Below, in pieces: positions 7,790 through 17,113 of a stretch of 44,853 bases of DNA. The DNA lies in contig JAQWFN010000067.1 of assembly GCA_029238785.1 (NCBI GenBank), forward strand, positions 1 through 44,853, read 5' to 3'. The notes beneath the pieces were generated by a model. The model was not told the origin of the DNA. It worked only from the letters and a program-made list of their open reading frames with translations, and searched no databases. Each line of letters starts with the position of its first letter. The first letter of the stretch is position 1. The DNA is from Flavobacteriales bacterium (GTDB taxonomy: Bacteria; Bacteroidota; Bacteroidia; Flavobacteriales_D; Sanyastnellaceae). The translations under genes and the position numbers were made by a program.

Positions 7790-9845
7790 CGACTTCAATA
7801 ACTGGGAATTGACATACTTTATTTTGACAAACGAAAATATTATCGCCATCCAGAAACTTACCCTGGAGCAAAGGAATTTGTCCCTCACTTCCTCCCATAA
7901 ATAACACTTGAGGCAAATAATGCTGGTCGAATTGTTCTTTTTTCTCTTGATGATGCTCTCCTGTGATGGCTACTTCGTAAAACGGACCCTTCATCCACAG
8001 TCCCAGTTTGGCCCAGTTGCTGAAGTATTGCCCATAGCTCACTTGCGGTGCAATGGTGTTGAGCATGCTTTCGCTGCTTTCTTTAAAATCCTTTCGATCT
8101 AACAAGGTGCCCAATAAAAAGAGGTTTTTAGCCATGGTGCTATTTCCTGAAGGGATCACATTGTCTTCAAGCTCCTGCTTTCGCAGAATCAGTTGCTGCT
8201 CTTCCTTTGAGGTGAAGTAGAAATAGGGCGAGTTACTTTCTCTAAATAAATCAATGGCAGTGTTGCAAAGAATACTCGCCTTCTCAATATAAGCTTCGTC
8301 GAAGGTGAGTTGGTAGAGGTCGAGATACGCCGCTGCGAGGTAGGCATAGTCGTCAAGGTGTCCTTCTACGCTGGACTTTCCATTCTTATACGTGTGCTTT
8401 AATTTTCCTGCCGTTTGCATTTCAGTCCACAAAAATTCGCCGCACTGAATGGCCATGCGCATGTATTCTTCATTTTTTAAGCTTCGCGATGCAGCACAAA
8501 GTCCGCTTATGGCAAGGGCATTCCATGAGCACAATACTTTGTCGTCTAAACCAGGGCGTTCTCTTTTGCCCCTTATTTGAAGTAAAGCGCTATTAAGTGA
8601 TGCCAATTGAGCTTGATAGGTTTGAAGATCAATTTTAAGTTTCTCGGCAGCCTTTTCATCATTCTCTTCGCGCAGGAGAATGTACTTTCCTTCCCAAGCC
8701 CCCTTCTGGTTGATCTCATAAAACTTCGTCAACTCTTTTTGAAGTTCTTTGGGCAGTGCGTCAATTTGATCCTTGGTCCAGGTGTAAAATTTCCCTTCTT
8801 CGCCTTCGCTGTCAGCATCTAACGCGGCATAGAAGGCACCTTTGCCATTACTCATTTCTCTTTTAAGGTAAGCAATACTCTCTTCAACAATTCTTTTGTA
8901 TTCTTGGTTCTTGCTGTTTTGATAGGCCAGCGAGTACAGTTCAATCAATTGGGCATTGTCGTAGAGCATTTTCTCGAAATGAGGGGCTTTCCATTTTTGA
9001 TCAGTTGAGTAGCGAGCAAAACCGCCGCCAATATGATCGTAAATCCCACCCTTTGCCATGTGGTTCAAAGTGCGGTAAACATGCTCTAGTGCTAAGGGGT
9101 CGTTTTGTGAAACACCGAAGTGCAGCAAGAAATCAAGACTGTTGGGCATGGGGAATTTCGGAGCACTATTGGCTCCACCGTATTTTGTGTCCCAATCGCT
9201 TTTCCAGTTTTGAACCATGCTTCGCCACATTTCAGGATCGATTTCGGGGAGATCTTCATCCACCTTAAGCACCGCCTGATCTTGCAATCCTTTCATTAAT
9301 TGTTCTGCAAAGAATTCGAGCTTTTCTGGACTTTCCTCTTTCAGTTGGACGATGGACTGCATCACCTTCATCCATTCGTCTTGTTGGAAGTAAGTTCCTC
9401 CGTGCACTGGTCGGCCATCACTTAAAGCAAAGCAGTTCAAGGGCCAACCTCCGCTACCAGTAATGGCTTGAACGGCATCCATGTAGATTTGATCTACATC
9501 TGGGCGTTCCTCTCGGTCTACTTTAATCGCAACAAAATGTTCGTTCATGAAGGCTGCGGCAGTGCTGTCTTCAAAGGTTTCTCTTTCCATTACATGGCAC
9601 CAGTGGCAGGCCGAATAGCCCACGGATATGAGCAAGAGTTTGTTTTCCTTCTTTGCTTTTTCAAGTGCAGCTTCGCCCCAAGGCATCCAATTTACGGGGT
9701 TATGTGCGTGCTGAAGAAGGTAAGGACTGCTTTCATTTACCAAGGCATTGGTGTATTGATGCTCTTCATGTAAGCCTTTTGGTGCTTGGTTGCACGAAAG
9801 AAATAGAAGAGCGATAATACTAAGAAGAATGAGCACGTTTTTCAT
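7764..9845 (-). CDS. Thioredoxin-fold DUF255 lipoprotein (YyaL/SSP411 family)
   Basis: A 693-residue protein of the DUF255/spermatogenesis-associated-20 family: an N-terminal thioredoxin-like domain followed by an alpha/alpha-barrel resembling N-acylglucosamine epimerases. The family hallmarks NPVNWMPW and [16 protein letters not shown] are present, with the CxxC at residues 80 and 83. The start is set at the ATG at 9843-9845, giving a lipoprotein signal (LLFLSC, lipidated Cys 18); the upstream in-frame extension to 9896 is unlikely. The family is usually drawn as cytoplasmic, so a lipobox here implies an envelope location. A role in thiol or glycan chemistry is inference. It heads a three-gene unit with the YD-like and basic secreted proteins. 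A poor -7-like box (TATTTTTA, 9858-9851) sits directly upstream. Confidence 0.87.
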   Translation of the reverse strand: MKNVLILLSIIALLFLSCNQAPKGLHEEHQYTNALVNESSPYLLQHAHNPVNWMPWGEAALEKAKKENKLLLISVGYSACHWCHVMERETFEDSTAAAFMNEHFVAIKVDREERPDVDQIYMDAVQAITGSGGWPLNCFALSDGRPVHGGTYFQQDEWMKVMQSIVQLKEESPEKLEFFAEQLMKGLQDQAVLKVDEDLPEIDPEMWRSMVQNWKSDWDTKYGGANSAPKFPMPNSLDFLLHFGVSQNDPLALEHVYRTLNHMAKGGIYDHIGGGFARYSTDQKWKAPHFEKMLYDNAQLIELYSLAYQNSKNQEYKRIVEESIAYLKREMSNGKGAFYAALDADSEGEEGKFYTWTKDQIDALPKELQKELTKFYEINQKGAWEGKYILLREENDEKAAEKLKIDLQTYQAQLASLNSALLQIRGKRERPGLDDKVLCSWNALAISGLCAASRSLKNEEYMRMAIQCGEFLWTEMQTAGKLKHTYKNGKSSVEGHLDDYAYLAAAYLDLYQLTFDEAYIEKASILCNTAIDLFRESNSPYFYFTSKEEQQLILRKQELEDNVIPSGNSTMAKNLFLLGTLLDRKDFKESSESMLNTIAPQVSYGQYFSNWAKLGLWMKGPFYEVAITGEHHQEKKEQFDQHYLPQVLFMGGSEGQIPLLQGKFLDGDNIFVCQNKVCQFPVIEVDEALQQMP

Positions 9846-9918
9846 TAGTGTAAAAATAGAAGGAATAAAGCAGAAGAAGTAGCGGATGAACAACAAGTTC
9901 TTTTAAGAAGGAAAAGCT

Positions 9919-9926
9919 TACTTTTG
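9919..9926 (+). promoter_or_regulatory. -7 promoter element of glyA
   Basis: TACTTTTG matches the Bacteroidota -7 consensus TAnnTTTG exactly. The predicted start near 9930 gives a leader of about 32 bases. The -33 element is weak; only TTC at 9898-9900 lies at about the right distance. Confidence 0.55.
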
Positions 9927-9961
9927 CTCTTCTTTTTTTGTGAAATAAACCCCTAAGAATC

Positions 9962-11236
9962 ATGTGGCAAGATGAGCACATTTTTAGTCTGATTAATGAA
10001 GAACACAATCGTCAGAAAACAGGCATAGAATTAATCGCATCAGAGAACTTTGTTAGCGACCAGGTGATGGCAGCAGCCGGATCTGTGTTAACGAATAAAT
10101 ATGCAGAAGGCTTGCCAGGAAAGCGTTACTATGGTGGTTGTGAAATCGTTGATCAGGTAGAGCAATTGGCCATTGATCGCGTAAAAGAACTTTTTGGAGC
10201 GGCATGGGCAAACGTTCAGCCGCACAGTGGTGCATCTGCCAACTCAGCAGTGATGTTGGCGCTTTTGAAGCCGGGCGATGCGATCCTCGGATTTGATTTG
10301 AGCCATGGCGGACACTTAACGCACGGGTCTCCGGTGAATTATTCTGGTAAACTTTACCAAGCCAATTTCTATGGTGTGGAAAGAGAAACCGGAATGGTGG
10401 ATATGGACAAGGTGGCCCAAAAGGCACGTGAAGTAAAACCAAAGCTAATCATCTGCGGAGCTAGTGCTTACTCAAGAGATTGGGATTATGCCCGTTTCAG
10501 GGCAATTGCAGATGAAGTTGGCGCTTTGTTGATGGGCGATGTGTCGCACCCTTCAGGACTGATTGCGGCGAAGTTGTTGAACGACCCTTTGAAGCACTGC
10601 CATGTTGTTACTACTACAACACACAAAACATTGCGCGGACCACGAGGTGGTTTGATTATGATTGGTGAAGATTTTGAGAATCCTTTTGGTTTAAAAACGC
10701 CCAAAGGACAACTTCGCATGTTCTCTTCGCTGCTTGATAGTGCTGTTTTCCCGGGTTCTCAAGGTGGTCCTTTAGAGCACATCATTGCAGCAAAGGCGGT
10801 TGCTTTTGGAGAGGCCCTTCAGCCGAGCTTCAGAAGTTACGGAGAGCAAGTGATGCGCAATGCCAGCGCCATGGCCGATGCACTTGTGGCTCGAGGGTAT
10901 CAAGTGATTTCTGGGGGTACAGATAATCACTGCATGTTGATTGACCTTCGTTCTAAAGACATTACGGGTAAAGATGCTGAGTTGGCTTTGGTGAAAGCAC
11001 ACATCACGGCAAATAAGAACATGGTGCCTTTTGATGATCGTTCTCCTTTTGTAACCAGTGGTTTGCGTGTTGGAACACCTGCGATCACTACTCGTGGTTT
11101 AAAGGAAAACGATATGGAACAAATCGTTGCTTGGATGGATAAGGTGATTATGAACTCAGGCGATGAGGCAATCTTGGCTAAAGTTAAATCGGAGGTTCAC
11201 GATTTCATGAGCCCGCGTCCTTTATTCATGGCTTAA
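9962..11236 (+). CDS. glyA: Serine hydroxymethyltransferase
   Basis: Cytoplasmic PLP enzyme of 424 residues that interconverts serine plus tetrahydrofolate with glycine plus 5,10-methylene-THF, the main source of one-carbon units. Family signatures are visible from the start: [25 protein letters not shown] and [10 protein letters not shown]. The PLP-binding motif [14 protein letters not shown] has Schiff-base Lys 222. The length is normal and there are no gaps. It is one of the few plus-strand genes and has its own promoter box. Its stop overlaps the stop of the convergent OstA-like gene by four bases (TTAA), with no terminator between them. Confidence 0.98.
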   Translation: MWQDEHIFSLINEEHNRQKTGIELIASENFVSDQVMAAAGSVLTNKYAEGLPGKRYYGGCEIVDQVEQLAIDRVKELFGAAWANVQPHSGASANSAVMLALLKPGDAILGFDLSHGGHLTHGSPVNYSGKLYQANFYGVERETGMVDMDKVAQKAREVKPKLIICGASAYSRDWDYARFRAIADEVGALLMGDVSHPSGLIAAKLLNDPLKHCHVVTTTTHKTLRGPRGGLIMIGEDFENPFGLKTPKGQLRMFSSLLDSAVFPGSQGGPLEHIIAAKAVAFGEALQPSFRSYGEQVMRNASAMADALVARGYQVISGGTDNHCMLIDLRSKDITGKDAELALVKAHITANKNMVPFDDRSPFVTSGLRVGTPAITTRGLKENDMEQIVAWMDKVIMNSGDEAILAKVKSEVHDFMSPRPLFMA

Positions 11237-12765
11237 TTCGGAAACCAAAAGAAAATATCTTCGCGGGACATCGGTCTTTGGCTGGTGTCCCAGAAGAATC
11301 CCTCTAAAGTAAATTCACTCTCTTGTGCCTTGCTCATTGGGTGGAGTGCCCCACTTGGTTTGGTGAGTAGCGATACTTTGACGATTTCATTGTCTGAAAC
11401 CTGCAAGCTCACATCGCTGCAATCCACCCTGTTTAGTCCGGAAATACTTGTTTGCTCTTCTTTCTGCTCTGTAGGGAAATAGATGATTTGCCCGTTCCCA
11501 AAAACATCAATGCGGTGGAGTTCATTGTCTTTGAAATAACCCACCGTGCGTTTTCCTTTGATTTGATTGTACTTCCCAGGAATGGCCTCCGAAATAATGA
11601 AGGAATTCTTATTGATCAGCATTTCTTTGATCTTACCACCATTGAGGGTGAGATCGATGCGCTCTCCACTAATTTGATTGGACTTAGACCAAATGATGGG
11701 CGAGCCAAAAAGGATCAAGGTGGAATCGTTTTCAGCGTAGGTCAAGGAATCGGCTTTTCCTTGCAAATCACTTTTAAAAAACTTCACATGCTGAGCGGCA
11801 TGAATGATTTGTTTTCCGAGGCTGTCTGGCAAAGCTAAAAGGGTATCGGCATGAAGAAACAAAGAGTCGCCATCAAAAAACTGAATCATCTCTGCGTGTC
11901 CTGTTACCAAACTGCGCCGTTCTTTTTCATTGTGCCTTCCGTAATCGCCCTGGATAAGGTAATTTGAAGTGGTGTCTTGTATTTCGACGTTTCTGAAGAC
12001 TTCACCATCACCGGTTCTGCCGTTGTAGAAGATGCTGTCGCCCTTCATGATGGTTGTGTGCGAAGTGATTTGAGCGTTTTCGTTGAATTGACAGAGGTCG
12101 CTGATGGTATTGTACCAACCGTTTTCACAATAAATTTCGGTGTCTTTACTGATGATGCGCGTTGGTCCGTAAAAGAAGGCCTGCTCTGCATTTGACGAAT
12201 AGCGTAGAGTGTCGGAGTAAATCTTGTACTCCGGATTCACCAATTTCACATCATCCCGAAACTGAAAGAACTTAGATTCAGTATCGTAAAAACCTTGTTC
12301 GCTGGTAAGCACATTGTTGTTGCTTTTCGAGGTAATTTTCCCTCCACCAAAGTAGTGTGCAATATCGGTTTCAAAATCGTAATCGAGCAGGTCGGTGGTG
12401 AGGGTCATGTCGTTTTCACGCAAACGAATGTTGTTTTTTAGGTGGGCGACTTTCGAGGTGTTATCGATGGTCAATTCATCTGAAAACAACTGCAGGGAAT
12501 CGCCTTGAACAATACGCACTCTGGAGTAGGCAATGAAATCTCCTTCGGTAAAGCGGTAGGCACTATCGCAGAACATCAAGGCTTCTTTGTATTTGAAACG
12601 CACATTTCCCAGCAATCGTTGGGCAGGCGAAATCTTTGGATCCATAACGACTTCATCGGCATGAAGGATTTCTACCTTGAGTTTTTCCTGGCCAAAAGCG
12701 AGGCTACTCAAGGTAAACAATAGGGAGAACCAAAGTAAGCGAGTCATCATGCTGCTTGAACGCAT
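11233..12765 (-). CDS. OstA/LptA-like LPS-transport protein
   Basis: A secreted protein of 510 residues built from repeating OstA/LptA-type beta-jellyroll units. The pattern recurs as [27 protein letters not shown] and [14 protein letters not shown], each alternating buried and polar residues. LptA-family proteins form the periplasmic bridge that carries lipopolysaccharide to the outer membrane. The Bacteroidota OstA-like proteins are longer than E. coli LptA, as here. The frame is open to 12822 inside purA. The ATG at 12763-12765 is preferred because it falls 7 bases after the purA stop and precedes a signal peptide ([17 protein letters not shown]); MM at 12750/12747 are alternatives. It is the last gene of the fur-STAS-purA unit. 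Confidence 0.82.
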   Translation of the reverse strand: MRSSSMMTRLLWFSLLFTLSSLAFGQEKLKVEILHADEVVMDPKISPAQRLLGNVRFKYKEALMFCDSAYRFTEGDFIAYSRVRIVQGDSLQLFSDELTIDNTSKVAHLKNNIRLRENDMTLTTDLLDYDFETDIAHYFGGGKITSKSNNNVLTSEQGFYDTESKFFQFRDDVKLVNPEYKIYSDTLRYSSNAEQAFFYGPTRIISKDTEIYCENGWYNTISDLCQFNENAQITSHTTIMKGDSIFYNGRTGDGEVFRNVEIQDTTSNYLIQGDYGRHNEKERRSLVTGHAEMIQFFDGDSLFLHADTLLALPDSLGKQIIHAAQHVKFFKSDLQGKADSLTYAENDSTLILFGSPIIWSKSNQISGERIDLTLNGGKIKEMLINKNSFIISEAIPGKYNQIKGKRTVGYFKDNELHRIDVFGNGQIIYFPTEQKEEQTSISGLNRVDCSDVSLQVSDNEIVKVSLLTKPSGALHPMSKAQESEFTLEGFFWDTSQRPMSREDIFFWFPN

Positions 12766-12772
12766 GAAATGA

Positions 12773-14053
12773 TCATGCCATTGCGTGTTTTCGGGGAATA
12801 GTTTGTGTTCTATCCGGACCAACAGATACGATGCTGATTGGTGTTTCGAGCTTTTCTTCCAAGTAAACGATGTAATCTACCAAAGATTGAGGAAGCTCTT
12901 CCATGCTTTTTAGTCCGGTCAAATCTTCACTCCAACCTGTCAATGCTTCATATACCGGCTCTACTAGCGACTCATCGATGTCGTATGGCAAGTAGTCGAT
13001 CAATTCACCTTTGTACTTGTAGTGGGTACAAGCGTAGATGGTATCGAAGTCAGAAAGTACATCTGCTTTTGTCATGGTCAACTGAGTAACACCATTGATC
13101 ATGATGGCATACTTCAATGCTGGAAGATCAATCCAACCACAGCGTCTTGGTCGGCCAGTTGTAGCTCCAAATTCATGACCTGCAGCACGGATGGCTTCGC
13201 CCGTTTCGTTTTCAAGTTCAGTAGGGAAGGGGCCGCTACCAACTCTTGTGCAGTAGGCTTTAAAGATTCCAATGACTTCACCAATTTTGTTAGGGGCAAC
13301 ACCTAAACCTGTGCAAGCACCTGCGGTGATGGTGTTTGATGAGGTCACGAAAGGATAAGAACCAAAATCGATATCCAACAAAGAACCTTGAGCACCTTCG
13401 GCGAGCACACGTTTCCCTGCCTTCATGGCTTGGTTGATGTAGTGTTCGCTATCGATAACGGTTAATTGGCGCATGTATTCGATGCTTTCCAACCATTCCT
13501 TTTCCATTGGGGCGAGGTCGTATTCGAAGTCGTAAAAGCTCAACATGCGAGCGTGCTTGGCTTTAAGCTTGTCGTACTTTGAATCGAAACCATCTTCGAA
13601 GATGTCTCCAATACGCAAACCATTTCTGCCTGTTTTATCCATGTATGTTGGACCAATACCTTTTAGGGTAGAACCAATTTTATTCTTTCCTTTTTCTTGT
13701 TCGCTTGCTGCATCGAGCAATTTGTGCGTAGGAAGGATGAGGTGAGCTTTTCTTGAGAAAAGTAGTTTACTGTGAACGTCCACACCCATTTCAATCAACT
13801 TGTCGATTTCCTTTTTGAGGATAATTGGATCGATAACCACACCGTTTCCAACAACATTGATTTTGGCTTCATGGAAAATTCCTGAGGGGATGGTATGCAA
13901 AACGTGTTTGATGCCGTTGAACTCAAGCGTGTGCCCAGCATTTGGACCACCTTGGAATCGTGCAATCACATCGTAATCAGGAGTGATAACATCAACAATT
14001 TTTCCTTTTCCTTCATCGCCCCATTGGAGGCCCAGTAGTACGTCTACTTTCAT
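12773..14053 (-). CDS. purA: Adenylosuccinate synthetase
   Basis: Cytoplasmic enzyme of 426 residues that joins IMP and aspartate using GTP, the first committed step from IMP to AMP. The N-terminal GLQWGDEGKGK motif supplies catalytic Asp 13. GGPNAGHTL supplies catalytic His 41. KGIGPTYMDKTGRNGLR, GSYPFVTSSNT and TTGRPRRCGWID complete the family pattern. Length is normal. The gene begins five bases after the STAS gene and is probably co-transcribed with the Fur-like regulator. The other branch enzyme from IMP, guaB, is also in this window at 25191-26663 in a separate unit. Confidence 0.98.
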   Translation of the reverse strand: MKVDVLLGLQWGDEGKGKIVDVITPDYDVIARFQGGPNAGHTLEFNGIKHVLHTIPSGIFHEAKINVVGNGVVIDPIILKKEIDKLIEMGVDVHSKLLFSRKAHLILPTHKLLDAASEQEKGKNKIGSTLKGIGPTYMDKTGRNGLRIGDIFEDGFDSKYDKLKAKHARMLSFYDFEYDLAPMEKEWLESIEYMRQLTVIDSEHYINQAMKAGKRVLAEGAQGSLLDIDFGSYPFVTSSNTITAGACTGLGVAPNKIGEVIGIFKAYCTRVGSGPFPTELENETGEAIRAAGHEFGATTGRPRRCGWIDLPALKYAIMINGVTQLTMTKADVLSDFDTIYACTHYKYKGELIDYLPYDIDESLVEPVYEALTGWSEDLTGLKSMEELPQSLVDYIVYLEEKLETPISIVSVGPDRTQTIPRKHAMA

Positions 14054-14058
14054 CAGTA

Positions 14059-14403
14059 TTAGTTAAGTGCATGAACTCCATCTTCAACATTGTTGAGAAT
14101 GGCCATTTCAGCATTGATTTTAATCAGATTGAGTACTTCCATAACTTTAGGAGGCACACTAACTACGGCAATTTTGCCACTATTTTCGTTCACGTATTTG
14201 ATCATTCGAACCAGGGCCTGAATGTCTGCTACATGAATGTTATCATTGTTTTGAAGGTCAACAAGCACCTTCAAGTCGCCACGCTTGACGTGCTCTGCTA
14301 AAAGCCGAAGTGTCTCCTTATCGATGCCCTTACCATGATAGGCTTGGTTCAAACGATAAACGGTACAATTTCCTTGCTGAAATATATCGAACTGACCATC
14401 CAT
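14059..14403 (-). CDS. STAS-domain protein (anti-sigma-factor antagonist type)
   Basis: A 114-residue protein consisting of one STAS-like domain. It begins with a beta-strand pair (FDIFQQGNCTVYRL), has VLVDLQNNDNIHVADIQALVRMI where the phosphorylatable Ser/Thr of SpoIIAA-type proteins would lie, and ends with IAVVSVPPKVMEVLNLI. The usual DSSG-like phosphoacceptor motif is not obvious, so switching by phosphorylation is uncertain. Its ATG overlaps the fur stop by one base (TAATG), implying translational coupling, and purA follows after five bases. No sigma or anti-sigma gene is nearby. Confidence 0.7.
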   Translation of the reverse strand: MDGQFDIFQQGNCTVYRLNQAYHGKGIDKETLRLLAEHVKRGDLKVLVDLQNNDNIHVADIQALVRMIKYVNENSGKIAVVSVPPKVMEVLNLIKINAEMAILNNVEDGVHALN

Positions 14404-14840
14404 TAGTCTTTCCTTTTGGCGTAAAAATTCAAACTGTGGTGGAGGATTTCAATATCGAAGATATCTTCGAGCGTGGCTTTAATTTGCTGGATTCTCGGGT
14501 CGCAAAACTCGAGCACTTGTGAACCATCCGTGAGAATGATATGGTCGTGCTGTTGGTTTTGATGCGCTTTTTCAAATTGAGCGAGGTTTTTCCCAAACTG
14601 ATGCTTCCTAACGAGGTTGCACGCGAGGAGCAGCTCTGTGGTATTATATAAGGTATCACGAGAAACCCGGTAGTTTTTGTTTTTCATTTTCACGTAGAGC
14701 GACTCGATGTCGAAATGACCTTCGTAATCGTAGATTTCACGTAAAATGGCAAAACGTTCAGGTGTTTTACGGTGCTTATTTTGTTCTAAATAAGCCGCAA
14801 AAATATCTCTTACTTTCTCTTGAATATCAACCTTCTTCAT
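14403..14840 (-). CDS. Fur-family transcriptional regulator
   Basis: A DNA-binding metalloregulator of 145 residues. The winged-helix part is at about 10-80 ([39 protein letters not shown]). The dimerisation part starts near residue 85 and has the metal-binding HDH at 98-100 and HH at 134-135. The structural CxxC of many Fur proteins is replaced by ILTDGSQ; only Cys 113 remains, in EFCDPR. I recall the same loss in other Flavobacteriia. Whether it senses iron, zinc or peroxide cannot be read from sequence. It is the first gene of the unit with the STAS protein, purA and the OstA-like gene. Confidence 0.9.
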   Translation of the reverse strand: MKKVDIQEKVRDIFAAYLEQNKHRKTPERFAILREIYDYEGHFDIESLYVKMKNKNYRVSRDTLYNTTELLLACNLVRKHQFGKNLAQFEKAHQNQQHDHIILTDGSQVLEFCDPRIQQIKATLEDIFDIEILHHSLNFYAKRKD

Positions 14841-14858
14841 TCTGAATCAAGCAAGCCC

Positions 14859-14885
14859 CAAAGATAGTGATTCTTCATCTATCAA
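14859..14885 (-). promoter_or_regulatory. Promoter of the fur-STAS-purA-ostA unit
   Basis: The minus strand reads TATCTTTG at 14866-14859, an exact TAnnTTTG box. A TTG lies 16 bases upstream at 14885-14883, a little close. The predicted start near 14855 leaves about 15 bases before the fur ATG. The upstream element overlaps the last codons of rel. Confidence 0.5.
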
Positions 14886-17101
14886 TTGAGTCCTTCAACA
14901 TCTTCTTTACGAACACGTTCTACCATGGTCACCCCATTGATGTTTTCCAGCTTTTCAGTAAGCGAGGAAAGGTGTTCTGTATCGTGAACCAGCACTTTTA
15001 CCATGCCTAGGAAAATTCCGTCGTTGGATTCAAAGCTGATGGCTTTCATGTTGACGTGCATATCGGCAGAGATCACATTGGTCACACTGTTAACAAGTCC
15101 TATATCGTCAATCCCTGTAAAACGCAGTTGAACTTCAAATTGGGTGAGTTCTTTACTTGCCCAGCGTGCGCGAATGACGCGATAAGCATAGTTACTCATC
15201 AGTTGAGTTGCGTTAGGGCAATTGTCTCGGTGTATTTTAATGCCTCCGCTTACAGTAACAAAGCCAAAAACATCATCGCCTGGAATTGGGTTACAACAAT
15301 GCGCTAAGCTATAATCAAGCTGTTGTTCTTCGTCGCCAATAAGCAGTGCATCTTTTTTGCCGGGAACTGGGCTAATGTACTCTTGGGTGTCTTTCGACTT
15401 GAGGTCTGTCAAGCGCTCAAATAGAATTCTTCCGTTTTCTATGGTGTAGCCCTTGAGTTTTTTCAGGTCGATTTTGCTTATTGCAATTCGGTAATAAAGC
15501 TCTAGCGCAGAATCTACACCAAAGTGCTTTTGTAAATTGGTGATATTAACGCTCAAGAAGTCAATGCCAAGTCCGTTGAATTTTCGGCGAAGAATCTCTT
15601 TCCCCTCAGCGGCAACTTTTTTCTTTTCTTCCTTGAGTGATGTTTTGATTTTAGCGCGCGCTCTGGCGGTGGCAACATATCCTAGCCAATCTTCCTTTGG
15701 GGTTTGTTTTTTCGAAGTGAGGATTTCAACTTGATCGCCACTGCGCAAAACATGACTCAATGGAACGAGCTTGTGATTCACTTTCGCCCCGATACATTTT
15801 GAACCAATAGCGGTATGAATGCTAAAGGCAAAATCTAAAGTAGTAGCTCCTTTTGGAAGTGTTTTTAAATCTCCGTCTGGAGTAAAAACATAGATTTCCT
15901 CAGAGAATAAGTTGAGTTTAAAGTCGTCAATAAAAGTGAGTGCATCATCATCAGAGCTTTCCAACACTTCTCTAATCTGAGAGAGCCAGTTGTCAAGAAT
16001 GCTTTCAGCACTTTCTCCGCCAGATTTATACTTCCAGTGAGCGGCGTAACCTTTCTCTGCCACTTCGTCCATTCGCTTGCTTCTGATCTGAACTTCAACC
16101 CATTTACCGGTTGGGCTCATTACTGTGGTGTGGAGCGATTCATAACCGTTGGCTTTTGGCATAGAAATCCAATCACGGAGTCGATCAGGGTTGGGTTGGT
16201 AGAAATCGGTAACAATGGAGTACACCTTCCAGGCCTCACTTTTCTCCAATTCTAGAGGCACATCAATGATGATTCGGATGGCAAAAACGTCGTAAATATC
16301 TTCAAATGGGACGTATTTATTCACCATCTTATTCCATATAGAGTAGATGGATTTTGTTCGTCCTTTTATTTCAAAGTTGATTCCTTGGGCTTCGAGAGCC
16401 TGCCTTATGGGAAGGCTGAATTTGTTGATGAATCGTGTTCTAACCGCTTGGGTCTTCTGAAGCTTTTGGGTGATTTCTTGGTAAGTGTCTGCTTCCTTGA
16501 ATTTCAAAGAAAGGTCTTCGAGCTCGGTTTTCATGTTGTACAAACCCAAACGGTGAGCAAGTGGGGCATACATGAACAGCGTTTCACTGGCTATTTTCAA
16601 CTGCTTGTCTGGACGCATGTGGTCTAGCGTTCGCATGTTGTGTAGCCGGTCAGCAATCTTAATGAGGATCACCCGCACATCATCGCTCAAGGTGAGCAAC
16701 ATTTTTCTAAAGTTCTCGGCTTGAGCAGAGCTTGCATGGTCGAACACACCAGAAATCTTGGTTAGTCCGTCAATAATCATGGCCTCTTTTTCACCAAAAA
16801 GGTTTTTGATGTCATCTAAGGTAATATAGGTGTCTTCTACTGTATCGTGCAGCAAAGCGCAAACAATAGAGGTGGTGTCTAAACCGATTTCTTCGGCACA
16901 AATCCGCGCTACCGCAATGGGGTGGTAGATGTAGGGTTCTCCAGACTTTCTGCGCATGTCTTTGTGTGCTTCGAGAGCAACATCAAATGCCTTGCGAATT
17001 CGTCTTTTGTCTTGTGCTGATTTTGATCGAGCAGCAGCCCTTAAAAGGCCGCGATACCTGCGGAGAATTTCCTTTTTCTCCTTAACTAAATCGATTTCCA
17101 A
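14882..17101 (-). CDS. rel: Bifunctional (p)ppGpp synthetase/hydrolase (RelA/SpoT family)
   Basis: Stringent-response enzyme of 739 residues with the full Rel layout. The HD hydrolase has His 60 and LLHDTVEDT (HD at 85-86). The synthetase has GRTKSIYSIWNKM near 247-259, GYESLHTTV near 319-327 and EVQIRSKRMDEVAEKGYAAHWKYK after that. A TGS domain lies at about 401-463, a conserved Cys/His region (AHCCNPIPGDDVFGFV) near 620-635 and an ACT domain at the C-terminus. The HD motif and synthetase residues are intact, so both activities are expected. It starts 12 bases after the fumarylacetoacetase gene and is probably read from that promoter. Confidence 0.96.
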   Translation of the reverse strand: MEIDLVKEKKEILRRYRGLLRAAARSKSAQDKRRIRKAFDVALEAHKDMRRKSGEPYIYHPIAVARICAEEIGLDTTSIVCALLHDTVEDTYITLDDIKNLFGEKEAMIIDGLTKISGVFDHASSAQAENFRKMLLTLSDDVRVILIKIADRLHNMRTLDHMRPDKQLKIASETLFMYAPLAHRLGLYNMKTELEDLSLKFKEADTYQEITQKLQKTQAVRTRFINKFSLPIRQALEAQGINFEIKGRTKSIYSIWNKMVNKYVPFEDIYDVFAIRIIIDVPLELEKSEAWKVYSIVTDFYQPNPDRLRDWISMPKANGYESLHTTVMSPTGKWVEVQIRSKRMDEVAEKGYAAHWKYKSGGESAESILDNWLSQIREVLESSDDDALTFIDDFKLNLFSEEIYVFTPDGDLKTLPKGATTLDFAFSIHTAIGSKCIGAKVNHKLVPLSHVLRSGDQVEILTSKKQTPKEDWLGYVATARARAKIKTSLKEEKKKVAAEGKEILRRKFNGLGIDFLSVNITNLQKHFGVDSALELYYRIAISKIDLKKLKGYTIENGRILFERLTDLKSKDTQEYISPVPGKKDALLIGDEEQQLDYSLAHCCNPIPGDDVFGFVTVSGGIKIHRDNCPNATQLMSNYAYRVIRARWASKELTQFEVQLRFTGIDDIGLVNSVTNVISADMHVNMKAISFESNDGIFLGMVKVLVHDTEHLSSLTEKLENINGVTMVERVRKEDVEGLN

Positions 17102-17113
17102 ATGTCTTCTAGA

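Noticed and set aside
7790-7888. N-terminal extension of the YD-repeat-like protein
   Set aside because: It falls inside the DUF255 gene and lacks protein-like composition. The signal peptide begins at the ATG at 7787-7789.
12766-12822. N-terminal extension of the OstA-like protein
   Set aside because: It overlaps the end of purA. The signal peptide needs a start at or after 12765.
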